Of a stretch of DNA of 64,000 nucleotides, positions 39,396-48,713 are shown piece by piece; position 1 is the first letter of the stretch; the number at the start of each line of letters is the position of its first letter. The notes below the pieces were generated by a model. That model did no database searches and was not told where the DNA came from. It worked only from the letters and a program-made list of their open reading frames with translations. Position numbers and translations under genes: made by a program. This DNA is from SXNM01 sp964586155 (GTDB taxonomy: Bacteria; Myxococcota_A; UBA9042). Where the stretch lies: positions 1 to 64,000 of the forward strand of contig CAZPHC010000019.1 in the NCBI GenBank assembly GCA_964586155.1, written 5' to 3'.

Positions 39396-40466
39396 GTGAA
39401 CTGCGACGAAGTGCAGAAATACGCCTTCACCTACCTCGACGGCGAGTTCGACGGCCGCGAGTCGGCGGAGTTCGATTGCCACCTGGCGGCCTGCACCGGC
39501 TGCCGGAGTCACGTCGAGCGCACCGCCGGCTTCCGCAACGCGTTGCGCCGCAACCTGTGTACCACGCGCGCCGAGGGGCCGACCCGGATCCGCGTGATGG
39601 CGCGTCTCGACGCCTGCGAGGTCCATGGCGGCTTCAACGCGCGCGTCCCGTTGGCGATGGCCGCGGTGCTGCTGCTCGCGGTGGGTGGATGGCGTGTGTG
39701 GGTGCTGGTCGATGACGCCGCGATGGCGGCCGAGACGCCGAGCCTGGCGGCCGCGTTGCCGACGCCCGCGATGGCCGTGGCCGATCGCGCGGCGACCGGG
39801 CCGGCGGCCCCGACGATGCGGCAGCGTGCGATGGAACCGGGGCGCGTCGCGGATCGTGGCGCGGCCCTCGCGGCGAGCGCGGCGGCGGCGCATGATCGTG
39901 CGATCCGCCAGGTCGTCGCGGATGACGAGTCTGCCGACGCGCCCGAGGTGCTCGGCGGCGCGGTGGACGCCTCGTTCTTGACCCAGAAGAGCCCGTTCGG
40001 CGCAGTGCGCACCGGCCCCAACCTGCGCGCGCTGGTGCGGGCCCACGCCTCGCCGCTGCCGCTGGAGGTGCGTGGCCACGCGACGACGGTGCGCCAGTGG
40101 CTGGCCGATCGCCTGCCGGGGGTCAAGGGCCTGCCCGTGACCGAAGGCGCTGGCGTCGAGCTCCAGGGCGCTCGCCTGAGCCAGCTCGCCGGGCGGCCCG
40201 TGGTGCTCTACTCCTACACGGCGTACGGCAAGGCGATGACCGTGGTGCAGCACCTGCGCGCCGCCGGTCGGGCGCCGTTCGACGATCCCGAGGTCGAGAC
40301 GCAGCGGCCGGGTGAGCCCGACGCCGAGGTCGGTGGCGCGCTCGTCGACCACCTCGCCGGCTACCAGGTGCTGCACGCGCTGCGCGACGGTGAGCTGCTG
40401 ACCGTGGTCAGTGAGCTCGACAGCCAGGCGCTGCGCAGCCTGGTCGCCCCGCCGAATTACCTGTAG
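39396..40466 (+). CDS. Zinc-containing (ZAS) membrane anti-sigma factor
   Basis: 356 residues if GTG 39396 is the start. I prefer it because GGAGG at 39385-39389 is well spaced, whereas an ATG at 39381 would start before that site. The N-terminus has C3 and the H29-x3-C33-x2-C36 signature of ZAS anti-sigmas, which bind the ECF sigma. One transmembrane helix lies at about 83-104. The large outer part is Ala-rich at first and then forms an unrecognised domain (VVLYSYTAYGKAMTVVQHL) which may sense the signal. It ends exactly where the convergent membrane-protein gene ends. Confidence 0.85.
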   Translation: MNCDEVQKYAFTYLDGEFDGRESAEFDCHLAACTGCRSHVERTAGFRNALRRNLCTTRAEGPTRIRVMARLDACEVHGGFNARVPLAMAAVLLLAVGGWRVWVLVDDAAMAAETPSLAAALPTPAMAVADRAATGPAAPTMRQRAMEPGRVADRGAALAASAAAAHDRAIRQVVADDESADAPEVLGGAVDASFLTQKSPFGAVRTGPNLRALVRAHASPLPLEVRGHATTVRQWLADRLPGVKGLPVTEGAGVELQGARLSQLAGRPVVLYSYTAYGKAMTVVQHLRAAGRAPFDDPEVETQRPGEPDAEVGGALVDHLAGYQVLHALRDGELLTVVSELDSQALRSLVAPPNYL

Positions 40467-41486
40467 CTAGACGGGGTTCTCGCCCACGCTCGCCGCGCGC
40501 AGCTCGCGCCAGATGCGGCCGAGGAAGGGCGCCGCGACCACCAGCCGTGCCAGGATGAAGCCGACGATCAAGGTGGTGGTGAAGGCGTCGATCAAGGGCG
40601 CGGCCGCCACACCGGCCGGGACGAAGCTCGCGTAGAGCGTTCGCGCCAGGATCTGCGTCGTGCCCAGGCCCGAGACCGAGAGCGGCACCACGCCGACGAC
40701 CGTGATCACGGGCACGAGCACCATCAGCGCGCCGACGCTGGGCTGCAACCCGAACGCCACCATCAGCTGGTGGTTGATCGCGACGTAGAGCATGACGAAG
40801 CCGGCGCGCATGAGCAGGCCGAGGGCCATCGCCGTCGGCGCCAGGGACGCCAGCGGCCGCACCACCGCGAGCTGCCGCAGACGCTCGAGCGGCCCGAGCG
40901 GCAAACGCGACTGCAAGACGAAGACGCTGATCAGCGCCGCGACCATCACGACCGCGCTGATGGCCTCGAGACGCTCTTGCAGGCCGGGGGTGCCGCCGAG
41001 CAGATCGGGCGCCACCTGCAGGCCGACGGTGACGAGCAGCGCCAGCGCGACGAGGTCGAGCCACGACAGCACCGCGAGCGCCGCCGTCGCCTCGAGGAAG
41101 CCGACGCCGCGACGCCGTGCGACGATCCAGGCCATGCCCAGGGTCGCGGCGTTGTAGTTCACGATGTTGAGGATGTAGCTCGCGGCCTTGAGCGGCGCCA
41201 CCTCGCGCAGGCCAAACGCGGCGCCGTTGCCGCGACCGGCGAGCGTGCGCCGGATCAGCCAGCCGAGGCAGGCGCTGTCGGCGAGCCAGGTGACGACCGT
41301 GCCCAAGGCGATGCCCCCGAGCAGCTGTGGCCCGTCGGCCGCCGCGAACGCCGCGCGCACGCCGTCGATGTCGGTGCTGCGGACCAGGTAGGCCAGCAAC
41401 GCGACCGTGCCCACGGGCGGCAGCCATCGGCGGATGTGGGCCGACATGGGCGTTCGTGGCGTCGTTGCGGGCCGATCGGACGACAT
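40467..41486 (-). CDS. UPF0104/LPG-synthase-TM family integral membrane protein
   Basis: 339 residues with about eight hydrophobic segments. The pattern fits the flippase-synthase transmembrane family (AglD/MprF N-terminal domain type): an early helix after a short Arg-rich N-terminus, a polar ASYILNIVNYNAATLG loop, and a late VVPLSVSGLGTTQILA loop, which resembles the family's conserved P-x-S-x-x-G-G/LG signature. There is no aminoacyl-transferase domain. The substrate, probably a lipid, is unknown. Its stop codon abuts the anti-sigma stop codon with no gap. Confidence 0.75.
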   Translation of the reverse strand: MSSDRPATTPRTPMSAHIRRWLPPVGTVALLAYLVRSTDIDGVRAAFAAADGPQLLGGIALGTVVTWLADSACLGWLIRRTLAGRGNGAAFGLREVAPLKAASYILNIVNYNAATLGMAWIVARRRGVGFLEATAALAVLSWLDLVALALLVTVGLQVAPDLLGGTPGLQERLEAISAVVMVAALISVFVLQSRLPLGPLERLRQLAVVRPLASLAPTAMALGLLMRAGFVMLYVAINHQLMVAFGLQPSVGALMVLVPVITVVGVVPLSVSGLGTTQILARTLYASFVPAGVAAAPLIDAFTTTLIVGFILARLVVAAPFLGRIWRELRAASVGENPV

Positions 41487-41622
41487 CCCACTCCTGGGGC
41501 GGCTCGCGGCTGGACGCGCGCCATGGATGGGGCGCCCTCGACGAGCGCTTGACAGGGGCGAGGCGGGGCCAGAGCCTCGCGGCCCGTCTCGCAGCCCGCG
41601 AGCCTAACCAGGACGGTCGCCG

Positions 41623-43005
41623 ATGTCTCGCCCCGCTGCCGATCGAGAGCGCTCCGGGCGTCGCCCCTCCACGGGACGACGCGACGGACCGACCCAGGAC
41701 GCGCGCGGACGCGCCATCGACGCGTTGATCGCGATCGACGCCGGCGCCCGGAGCCAGGCCGCGCTCTCGGCGGCGCTGGACGCCGAGCCGACGCTGTCGT
41801 CGCTGGACAAGGGCCTGCTGACCGAGCTGGTCTACGGCACCCTGCGGCGCGTCCGCCTGCTCGACGCCTGGGCGGCAGGCGCCAGCGACAAGGGCCTGGT
41901 CGACCTCGACGCCGGCACGCTCGCTGCGTTGCGCATCGGCCTGCATCAGCTCTCGGGCCTGGACCGCGTGCCGGCCTTCGCCGCGATCGACGGCACCGTC
42001 GAGGCCGCCAAGGGGCGACTGCCGCAGGGGCGCATCGGCTACCTGCACGCCGTCCTGCGCCGCCTCGAGCGCGAAGCGCCGTGGACGACCCCCCAAGCGG
42101 CCGACGCGGCGCTGGTGCCCTGGCAGGCGACGATGATCCGGCAGTGGGCGCGCGCGTGCGGCGTCGACGAGGACGGCCTGGCGCGGGCGATGACCGAGGC
42201 TGCGCCGAGCCATGTCCACGTCATCGCCGGCGCCCGCGACGAGGCCGCGGCGTCGCTCGCGGCCGACGGTGTGTCGATCGCCCGCGTCGGCGAGGTGCCG
42301 GGGGCCTTCGAGATCTGCGGCGGCTCGTTCTGGACCAGCACCCTGCACGCCGGTCGGCGCGCCATCGCCCAGGATGGCGCCAGCGCCGCGATCGTCGAGT
42401 GGCTCGACGCCCGGACGGGCAAGCGCGTGTTGGATCTCTGCGCCGGACGTGGCGCCAAGTCGCTGTTCCTGGCCGGCACGGGCGCCCGGGTGGACCTCGT
42501 CGACGTCGAGAGCGACAAGCTCGCCGACGCCGTCGCGCTGGCCGAGCAGGCCGGCCTGCAGCTGGGCCAGGCGATCGCCGGGGACGCGGCCCAACCGCTG
42601 CCGCTCGATCCGACGGGCTACGACGCGGTGCTGGTCGACGCGCCGTGCTCGGGCCTCGGCACGATGCGGCGACGGCCCGAGATCGCGTCGCGCCGCAGCA
42701 TGGCCGACGTCGTGCGCCTGGCCGGCGTGCAGCGGGCGATCCTGCGCCAGGCGGCGAACGCGGTGCGCCCCGGCGGCGTGCTGGTCTACGCCGTCTGCAC
42801 GATCAGCGCCGAAGAGAGCATCGACGCCGTCGAGGGCTTCCTCGCCGAGCGGCCCGACTTCGCGCGCGATCCGGGCGGCGGCAGCGCGGAAGCCGCATGG
42901 TTGCGCGGCTGGCTCGACGCCCGTGGCGACCTGCGCAGCCACCCTGGCTTGTTCGGCGTCGACTGCTTCTATGCGGCCCGCCTGCGCCGCGTCGCCGGCG
43001 CGTAA
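41623..43005 (+). CDS. rsmB: 16S rRNA m5C967 methyltransferase
   Basis: 460 residues. Has a NusB-like N-terminal domain (about residues 25-160, LTELVYGTLRRVRLLD) followed by a Rossmann SAM-dependent methyltransferase domain. SAM motif I is VLDLCAGRGAKS. Motif IV VDAPCSGLGTMRRRPE and motif VI VYAVCTISAEES carry the two Cys used by RNA m5C methyltransferases. The first 24 residues are Arg-rich and may not be translated in all readings. It is upstream of dprA, with which it may share a transcript. Confidence 0.92.
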   Translation: MSRPAADRERSGRRPSTGRRDGPTQDARGRAIDALIAIDAGARSQAALSAALDAEPTLSSLDKGLLTELVYGTLRRVRLLDAWAAGASDKGLVDLDAGTLAALRIGLHQLSGLDRVPAFAAIDGTVEAAKGRLPQGRIGYLHAVLRRLEREAPWTTPQAADAALVPWQATMIRQWARACGVDEDGLARAMTEAAPSHVHVIAGARDEAAASLAADGVSIARVGEVPGAFEICGGSFWTSTLHAGRRAIAQDGASAAIVEWLDARTGKRVLDLCAGRGAKSLFLAGTGARVDLVDVESDKLADAVALAEQAGLQLGQAIAGDAAQPLPLDPTGYDAVLVDAPCSGLGTMRRRPEIASRRSMADVVRLAGVQRAILRQAANAVRPGGVLVYAVCTISAEESIDAVEGFLAERPDFARDPGGGSAEAAWLRGWLDARGDLRSHPGLFGVDCFYAARLRRVAGA

Positions 43006-43087
43006 CGCCACCAGCGAACCGGAATTCTTCCGGCGACGACCTTGCTCTGGACGCGTGCCCGCCTTCGCACGCGCCGCGGAGGGGTCG

Positions 43088-44122
43088 ATGGATCAGCGAG
43101 AACATCGGGACCAGAGCCTCGCGCTCGGCTGGTGCCGCCGCCCGGTCGCGCGGCCGCTGTGGCTGCGCGGCGAACTCGGGCCGAGCGAGCAGCCTCGGCT
43201 GGCCATCGTCGGCTCGCGGGCCCTGACCCACGCCCAGGCCCAGATCACGGCCCGTTGGACCGAGGTCGCGGTGCGCGCCGGCTGGGCGATCTGGAGCGGT
43301 GGAGCCCTGGGGGTCGACGCCGTCGCGCACCGCCGGGCGCTGCAGCTGGGGGCGCGGACCGTCGCCGTGCTGCCCGCGGGCTTCGAGCCGCCGACGCCGC
43401 CGACGCACGGGCCGCTTTTTGCCGAGATCGCCGAGCACGGCGCCCTGCTCGCGCTGGCCGCGCCCGGGACCGAGGTGCGCCGCGCCGATTTTCGCAGCCG
43501 CAACGTGGTGCTCGCGGCCTGCGTCGACGCGCTGGTCGTGGTCGCGGCGGCCGAGCGCAGCGGTTCGCTGCACGCTGCGTCGCTCGCGGCGCGTGCGGGC
43601 CTGCCGGTCGGCGTGGTGCCGTGGGGGCCGCTGGACGCCAACTCCGCGGGCGGACACGGCTTGTTGGCGCAGGGCTGCGCCTGCCTCGGCAGCGAGGAGC
43701 GCCTCGCGACCTGGCTGGCGGAGGCGCGCGGCGACAGCGGATCGAGGCCGTCGGCGAGGGCCACGACGGGGCCCGCGGCGCGGCCACGACGGCAGATCGA
43801 GGCCCTGGCGCTCGACGAAGCTCCGGGGCTTGCCATTGACGGCGGCGAACGCGGCTGGCAACGATACGCGCCCGATGGCCTGGTCGCTGACCTCGCCGTG
43901 GGATCAGGGCCCACCTCGCAACCACCGGCGGGCATGGCTCGCGACGTTTGGGCAGACATCGAGCGCAGCGGCGCTGATGGCTGCAGCCTGGAGACGCTGG
44001 CGACCCGACTCGGTCGCGCGCAGGTCGCCGAGGCGCTCTTCGAGCTGACGCTCGGTGGGTTCGTCCACTGCGATCGGTTTGGCAACTACCGTACGACCGC
44101 CTGGGCGGCCACGACGCGGTGA
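43088..44122 (+). CDS. dprA: DNA processing protein DprA/Smf
   Basis: 344 residues from ATG 43088, with CGGAGGGG upstream. DprA binds incoming single-stranded DNA and loads RecA in natural transformation. The Rossmann-like core shows AIVGSRALTHAQAQ and WSGGALGVDAVAHRRALQ. A C-terminal winged-helix-like domain (SLETLATRLGRAQVAEAL) is present. The N-terminal SAM-like domain is missing, so the protein is near minimal. A longer in-frame reading through rsmB is an artefact of high GC. It lies 10 nt before topA; dprA-topA is a very common bacterial pair. Confidence 0.9.
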   Translation: MDQREHRDQSLALGWCRRPVARPLWLRGELGPSEQPRLAIVGSRALTHAQAQITARWTEVAVRAGWAIWSGGALGVDAVAHRRALQLGARTVAVLPAGFEPPTPPTHGPLFAEIAEHGALLALAAPGTEVRRADFRSRNVVLAACVDALVVVAAAERSGSLHAASLAARAGLPVGVVPWGPLDANSAGGHGLLAQGCACLGSEERLATWLAEARGDSGSRPSARATTGPAARPRRQIEALALDEAPGLAIDGGERGWQRYAPDGLVADLAVGSGPTSQPPAGMARDVWADIERSGADGCSLETLATRLGRAQVAEALFELTLGGFVHCDRFGNYRTTAWAATTR

Positions 44123-44132
44123 GGATGATGCG

Positions 44133-47100
44133 ATGACGACCTCGAACAGCAAGCGCCCCGAGCGCGCCCTGGTGATCGTCGAGTCGCCGACCAAGGCGTC
44201 GACGATTCGCAAGTACCTGGGCGACGGCTTCGAGGTCGAGGCCAGCGTCGGCCACGTCCGCGACCTCGTGACCAAGCGCACCGAGATGGCCGACAACGAC
44301 GCCCGGCGCGGCGAGGCGTGGATCAAATACGGCGTCAACGTCGACAACGGCTTCGAGCCGCTCGAGGAGGTCTATCGCGTGCCGGCGCAGAAGAAGCGCC
44401 AGATCGACGCGCTCAAGCGCAGCCTCGCCGACGCCGACGCGCTCTACCTCGCGACCGACGATGATCGCGAAGGCGAGTCGATCTCCTGGCACCTGCTCGA
44501 GGAGCTCAAGCCCAAGGTCCCGGTCTACCGTCTGGTCTTCCGCGAGATCACCAAGCGCGCGATCCAGGGCGCGCTCGAGCATCCGCGCACGCTCGACATG
44601 GACCTGGTCAACGCGCAGCGGGCCCGCCGCATCGTCGATCGCCTGTTCGGCTGGGACGTCAGCCAGGTGCTCTGGCGCAAGATCAAGCCGGGCCTGTCGG
44701 CTGGCCGCGTGCAATCGGTGGCGTTGCGCATGCTGGTGGGCCGCGAGAACGAGCGTATGGCCTTCCACAGCTCGGTCTACTGGGACCTCGACGCCAAGCT
44801 GCTCGCTGGCGACGCGACGGTCTCGGCGACGCTGCAGCGCGTCGGCGGCCAGCGCATCGTCAGCGGCCGCGACTTCGACGCGACGACCGGCGTGCGCAAG
44901 GACGGCGACGCCCTGTTGCTGGACGACGCGGCGGCTGCGGCGCTGCTCGAGCGCCTGCAGGGCGCGCGCGCCCGCGTCGCGACGCTCGAGGTCAAGCCGC
45001 TGATGCGCAAGCCGGCGGCGCCGTTCACCACGTCGACGCTGCAGCAGGAGGCCAACCGCAAGCTGCGCATGTCGGCCCAGCAGACGATGCGCGTGGCGCA
45101 GGCGCTCTACGAAAAGGGCCTGATCAGCTACATGCGTACCGACAGCACGCGGCTCGCCGACGAGGCCATCGCGGCGGCGGCGGCGGCGGTCACCGAGCGC
45201 TTCGGCGCGGCGCGGCTGGCCGACGGGCCGCGGATCTACGAGACCCGCGCCGCCGGGGCGCAAGAGGCCCACGAGGCGATCCGCCCGGCCGGCGACCGCT
45301 TCGCCGCGCCCGACGAGCTCAGCGGCGACGTCTCGGACCAGGAGCGCCGGCTCTACGACCTGATCTGGCGCCGCACGCTGGCCAGCCAGATGGCCGACGC
45401 CCAGCTCGAGCAAACGACCGTCGACATCACCGTCGAGCCGAGCCAGGGCGCCGACGCCACCTTCCGCGCCAGTGGCCGCACCGTCCGCTCGGACGGCTTC
45501 CTGGCCGTGATGGCGGCGATCGACGACGAGAGCGACGAGCGCAAGCTGCCGGTGCTGGCGGTCGGCGACGAGCTGCGCTGGGCCGAGCCGGACGCGCTGG
45601 CCGCCAACGAGCACCGCACCCGGCCGCCGGCGCGCCTGAACGACGCCACCCTGGTGCGCACGCTCGAAGAGAACGGCATCGGCCGCCCGTCGACCTACGC
45701 CGCGATCATCCAGGGCCTGCTCGACCGTGGCTACTGCTTCCGCCGCGGCAACGCGCTGGTGCCGACGTTCATGGGCCTCGCCGTGACGCGGATGCTCGAG
45801 CGCTGGATGCCGCACCTGGTCGACTATGCCTTCACCGCCTTGATGGAGGGCCAGCTCGACGCGATCGCCCGCGGCGAGGAGGCCTCGGGTCGCTACCTGC
45901 GCGGCTTCTACCGCGACGGCTTCGGCGAAGGCGCGGCGCACGTCCAGGGCCTGACCGACCTGCTCGACCAGGTCCGCGACCAGATCGACCCGGCCGAGGC
46001 CAGCGGCGTGCCGATCGGCAGCCTGAACGGCGAGCCTGTGGTCGTGCGCATCGGCCGCTACGGCACCTTCGTCAAGATCGGCGAGCGCACGGCCTCGGTG
46101 CCCGACGACACGGCGCCCGACGAACTGACGCCCGAGAAGGCGATGGAGCTGGTCGAGGCCAAGGAGCGCGGCGACGCCCCGCTCGGCCAGACCGAGGACG
46201 GCGTCGACGTCTTCCTGCGCAACGGTCGGTATGGCTGGTACCTGCAGCTGGGTGCCAAGGGCGAAGGCGACGAGCGGCCGAAGATCGTCAGCCTGTCCAA
46301 GGGCATGGCGCCCGAGTCCGTCGACATGGCCCTGGCCCTGCGCCAGCTCGAGCTGCCGCGCGCGCTCGGCAAGCATCCGCGCACCGGGGTTGCGGTCGAG
46401 GCCTGCGTCGGCCGCTACGGCGACTACCTGCGCATGGGCGAGGAGACGCGGACGCTGCCGCCTGGCACGTTGGCGGTCGACGTCGCGCCCGAGACCGCGT
46501 TCGCCATCCTCGATCGGCCGCGCTCGCGCTCGGGCAACGAGATGGTGCGCGAGATCGGCAGCCGCGCCGACGGCACGATGATCTCGCTCTGGCAGGGGCG
46601 TTGGGGCCTGTACATCACCGACGGCAAGACCAATTTCAACCTGCGCGACGAGGACCCGGACGGCGTCGACGTGGCCAAGGCCGAGGTGCTGCTGGCCAAG
46701 GCCGCCGAAGAGCGCGCGGGCCGCCTGGTCGGCGTCAACCCCGAGACCAACGCGGAGATCCGCGTGATGCGGGGCCCGTTTGGCCACTACCTGACCGACG
46801 GCGCCGTCAACGCCAGCCTGCCGCGCGGGCTGGAGCCGGACGAGGTCGACCTGCCCTTCGCCCTGGTGCGGATGGTCGAGTACGGCAAGCCGGTCAAGGC
46901 GAAGAAGGGCGCCGGCAAGCGCAAGGCCGCGGGCGACACCGGCGCCAAGGCGACGAGCAAGGCGGCGGGCAAGGCCAAGGCGGCGAAGGCCGCAGCTGGC
47001 GAGGACGCCGGCGCCAAGGCTGCGGCCAAGCCGAAGGCAGCGAGCAAGGCAAAGCCAGCGCCCAAGACCAAGGCGGCGGCCAAGGCCAAGCCTGCGCCGA

Positions 47101-47216
47101 AGGCCGGGCTCGCGGCGCAGCCGAAGCCGCCGGTCGTCGAAGCACCGCCGGCGCCGCTGCCGCCTTCGCGTTCGGGCATCCGCCGTCCGGCGGGCAATCG
47201 CGGCGCGGACGCCTGA
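44133..47216 (+). CDS. topA: DNA topoisomerase I with long basic tail
   Basis: 1027 residues. Type IA topoisomerase that relaxes negative supercoils. The Toprim domain shows IVESPTKASTIRKYLG and DDDREGESI. The active-site Tyr lies in GLISYMRTDSTRL. After the core (about residue 600) come several topoisomerase C-terminal repeats, such as IGRYGTFVKIGER and RYGWYLQLGAKGEG, rather than Cys4 zinc fingers; I see no CxxC pairs there. The last 110 residues are Ala/Lys/Pro-rich (AKPKAASKAKPAPKTKAA), like histone H1, and should bind DNA non-specifically. The start is ATG 44133, 10 nt after dprA. Confidence 0.96.
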   Translation: MTTSNSKRPERALVIVESPTKASTIRKYLGDGFEVEASVGHVRDLVTKRTEMADNDARRGEAWIKYGVNVDNGFEPLEEVYRVPAQKKRQIDALKRSLADADALYLATDDDREGESISWHLLEELKPKVPVYRLVFREITKRAIQGALEHPRTLDMDLVNAQRARRIVDRLFGWDVSQVLWRKIKPGLSAGRVQSVALRMLVGRENERMAFHSSVYWDLDAKLLAGDATVSATLQRVGGQRIVSGRDFDATTGVRKDGDALLLDDAAAAALLERLQGARARVATLEVKPLMRKPAAPFTTSTLQQEANRKLRMSAQQTMRVAQALYEKGLISYMRTDSTRLADEAIAAAAAAVTERFGAARLADGPRIYETRAAGAQEAHEAIRPAGDRFAAPDELSGDVSDQERRLYDLIWRRTLASQMADAQLEQTTVDITVEPSQGADATFRASGRTVRSDGFLAVMAAIDDESDERKLPVLAVGDELRWAEPDALAANEHRTRPPARLNDATLVRTLEENGIGRPSTYAAIIQGLLDRGYCFRRGNALVPTFMGLAVTRMLERWMPHLVDYAFTALMEGQLDAIARGEEASGRYLRGFYRDGFGEGAAHVQGLTDLLDQVRDQIDPAEASGVPIGSLNGEPVVVRIGRYGTFVKIGERTASVPDDTAPDELTPEKAMELVEAKERGDAPLGQTEDGVDVFLRNGRYGWYLQLGAKGEGDERPKIVSLSKGMAPESVDMALALRQLELPRALGKHPRTGVAVEACVGRYGDYLRMGEETRTLPPGTLAVDVAPETAFAILDRPRSRSGNEMVREIGSRADGTMISLWQGRWGLYITDGKTNFNLRDEDPDGVDVAKAEVLLAKAAEERAGRLVGVNPETNAEIRVMRGPFGHYLTDGAVNASLPRGLEPDEVDLPFALVRMVEYGKPVKAKKGAGKRKAAGDTGAKATSKAAGKAKAAKAAAGEDAGAKAAAKPKAASKAKPAPKTKAAAKAKPAPKAGLAAQPKPPVVEAPPAPLPPSRSGIRRPAGNRGADA

Positions 47217-47249
47217 TGGGTTCGCGCAACCGCGCGACGATGCAACGAG

Positions 47250-48218
47250 TTACTGCGCGACGATCGTCGGGCCGTCGTCGGTCGGGCCGGCCAGCAGGGC
47301 GACGGGCGACAGGCCCTCGAGCCGGCGCGCGATCTTCTTCTTGAGGTTGGCCTCGATCTGGCGGACGCGCTCGCGCGAGATGCCGAAGCGATCGCCGACC
47401 TCTTGCAGCGTGATCGACTCGTCGCCGAGCAGGCGCTGCTCCAAGATCACGAGCTCCTTGTCGTTGAGCTCGCTGTGCAGCTCGGCGAGCCGCTCGGCGA
47501 CCAGGGCCGTCAGCTCGGCGCTCGCCAGCAGATCCTCGGCGCCGAGCTCGTCGGACGAGATGGTCTCGCCCAGCGTGAGGCGACCGTCTTCCGAGACGTT
47601 GCCGTCGAGGTCCAGGTCACGCCGAGCGGCGAGGGCGGCGCGGCGCCACTCTTCGACCTCTTCGGCGCTCGGGCGCTTGGGCTTGCGCCGGGTGGCGGTC
47701 GCGCTGGTCGCGGTCTCGGCGGCGAGCAGGAAGGTGACCTCGCCCTCCTCGCCGTCGATCTCCTCCTCGTCGTCCTCGACCGTCGGCGTGACGCCATCGG
47801 GCGCGGGCAGCTCGCGCCGTCCAAAGAGGACCTTGCGCTGCTGCGACACCGGGCCGACGCGGACGAGCGACCAGTTGTTGATGATGTAGTTCTGGATGTA
47901 GGCCTTGATCCACCACACAGCGTAGCTGATCAGGCGGAAGCCCCGGTCGGGCTTGAACTTCTGCACGGCCTTCATCAGGCCGATGTTGCCCTCTTGGATC
48001 AGGTCCGTGAGCTTGATGTCGTAGTTGCTGAACTGGTACGCGACCTTGACCACGAAGCGCAGGTTGGCCGTGACCATCGCGCGGGCGGCGTCCGGGTCAC
48101 CGGTGTCCTGGTAGCGGCGGGCCAGCGCCAGCTCCTCGTCGCGGGTCAGGAGCTGGTAGGCGTTGACTTCCCGCAGGTATTGCTCGAGCGGGTTGTCGAG
48201 GATGGGCTCGCGCGTCAT
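47250..48218 (-). CDS. RpoH-type (sigma-32 family) sigma factor with acidic insertion
   Basis: 322 residues from ATG 48218 (GGAG upstream). Region 2 is very RpoH-like: LIQEGNIGLMKAVQKFKP and LISYAVWWIKAYIQNYI. Region 4 is complete: LQEVGDRFGISRERVRQIEA. Between them, where RpoH region 3 is expected, residues about 133-184 form a Glu/Asp-rich and then Lys/Arg-rich segment (VEDDEEEIDGEEGE). The RpoH box is therefore not recognisable. In myxobacteria several RpoH-like sigmas (SigB, SigC, SigD) serve development and stress, so this need not be the heat-shock sigma. Its gene is convergent with topA (33-nt gap). Confidence 0.85.
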   Translation of the reverse strand: MTREPILDNPLEQYLREVNAYQLLTRDEELALARRYQDTGDPDAARAMVTANLRFVVKVAYQFSNYDIKLTDLIQEGNIGLMKAVQKFKPDRGFRLISYAVWWIKAYIQNYIINNWSLVRVGPVSQQRKVLFGRRELPAPDGVTPTVEDDEEEIDGEEGEVTFLLAAETATSATATRRKPKRPSAEEVEEWRRAALAARRDLDLDGNVSEDGRLTLGETISSDELGAEDLLASAELTALVAERLAELHSELNDKELVILEQRLLGDESITLQEVGDRFGISRERVRQIEANLKKKIARRLEGLSPVALLAGPTDDGPTIVAQ

Positions 48219-48427
48219 GTCCGACTCCAGGCGGTGGCTACCGGGGCTCGGCTGAGCCGGCCGACACCGCTCCTTGACAACGCCCAGCCACGTCTGGACA
48301 TTCCCAGCCAGCGTGTCCGTGACGGCCTGCGGCGAACCGCTCGCGTCAACGAGACCAGAAGGTGCTACGATACCGCGCCAGCACGGCGACGCAACCTGAG
48401 AGCGGCCAAGGCCGCGACGAGAGAGAC

Positions 48428-48691
48428 ATGAGCAACCGGGGAACGGATTTTTCGACCTTCGTGCTGTCGCTCGCCAGCTCGGTGATGGTGCACCTGGGTC
48501 GCGTGCCCGATCCGACGGGGACCGGCGGCGGGCCGAACCTGGAGCTGGCCCGCCACAGCATCGACCTGCTGAAGATGTTGGAGGACAAGACCCAGGGCAA
48601 CCTGACGGCCGAGGAGGCCCAGCTGCTGACGCGCCTGCTGCACGACACGCGCATGGCCTGGGTCGAAGAACAGCGCCGCCACGCCTCTTGA
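48428..48691 (+). CDS. DUF1844 family protein
   Basis: 87 residues from ATG 48428. It matches the small DUF1844 family seen widely in deltaproteobacteria and other phyla: FSTFVLSLASSVMVHLGRVP, then NLELARHSIDLLKMLEDKTQ and LTRLLHDTRMAWVEEQ. The function is unknown. It is divergent from the sigma gene (209-nt gap) and lies 22 nt before the NtrC-type regulator, so is probably co-transcribed with it. Confidence 0.85.
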   Translation: MSNRGTDFSTFVLSLASSVMVHLGRVPDPTGTGGGPNLELARHSIDLLKMLEDKTQGNLTAEEAQLLTRLLHDTRMAWVEEQRRHAS

Positions 48692-48713
48692 GGTCGGCGG
48701 CGACAGGATCGCC

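Noticed and set aside
42212..43087. Fusion of dprA with an upstream 292-residue ORF
   Set aside because: The upstream part is rsmB in another frame. ATG 43088 with GGAGG is the natural dprA start.
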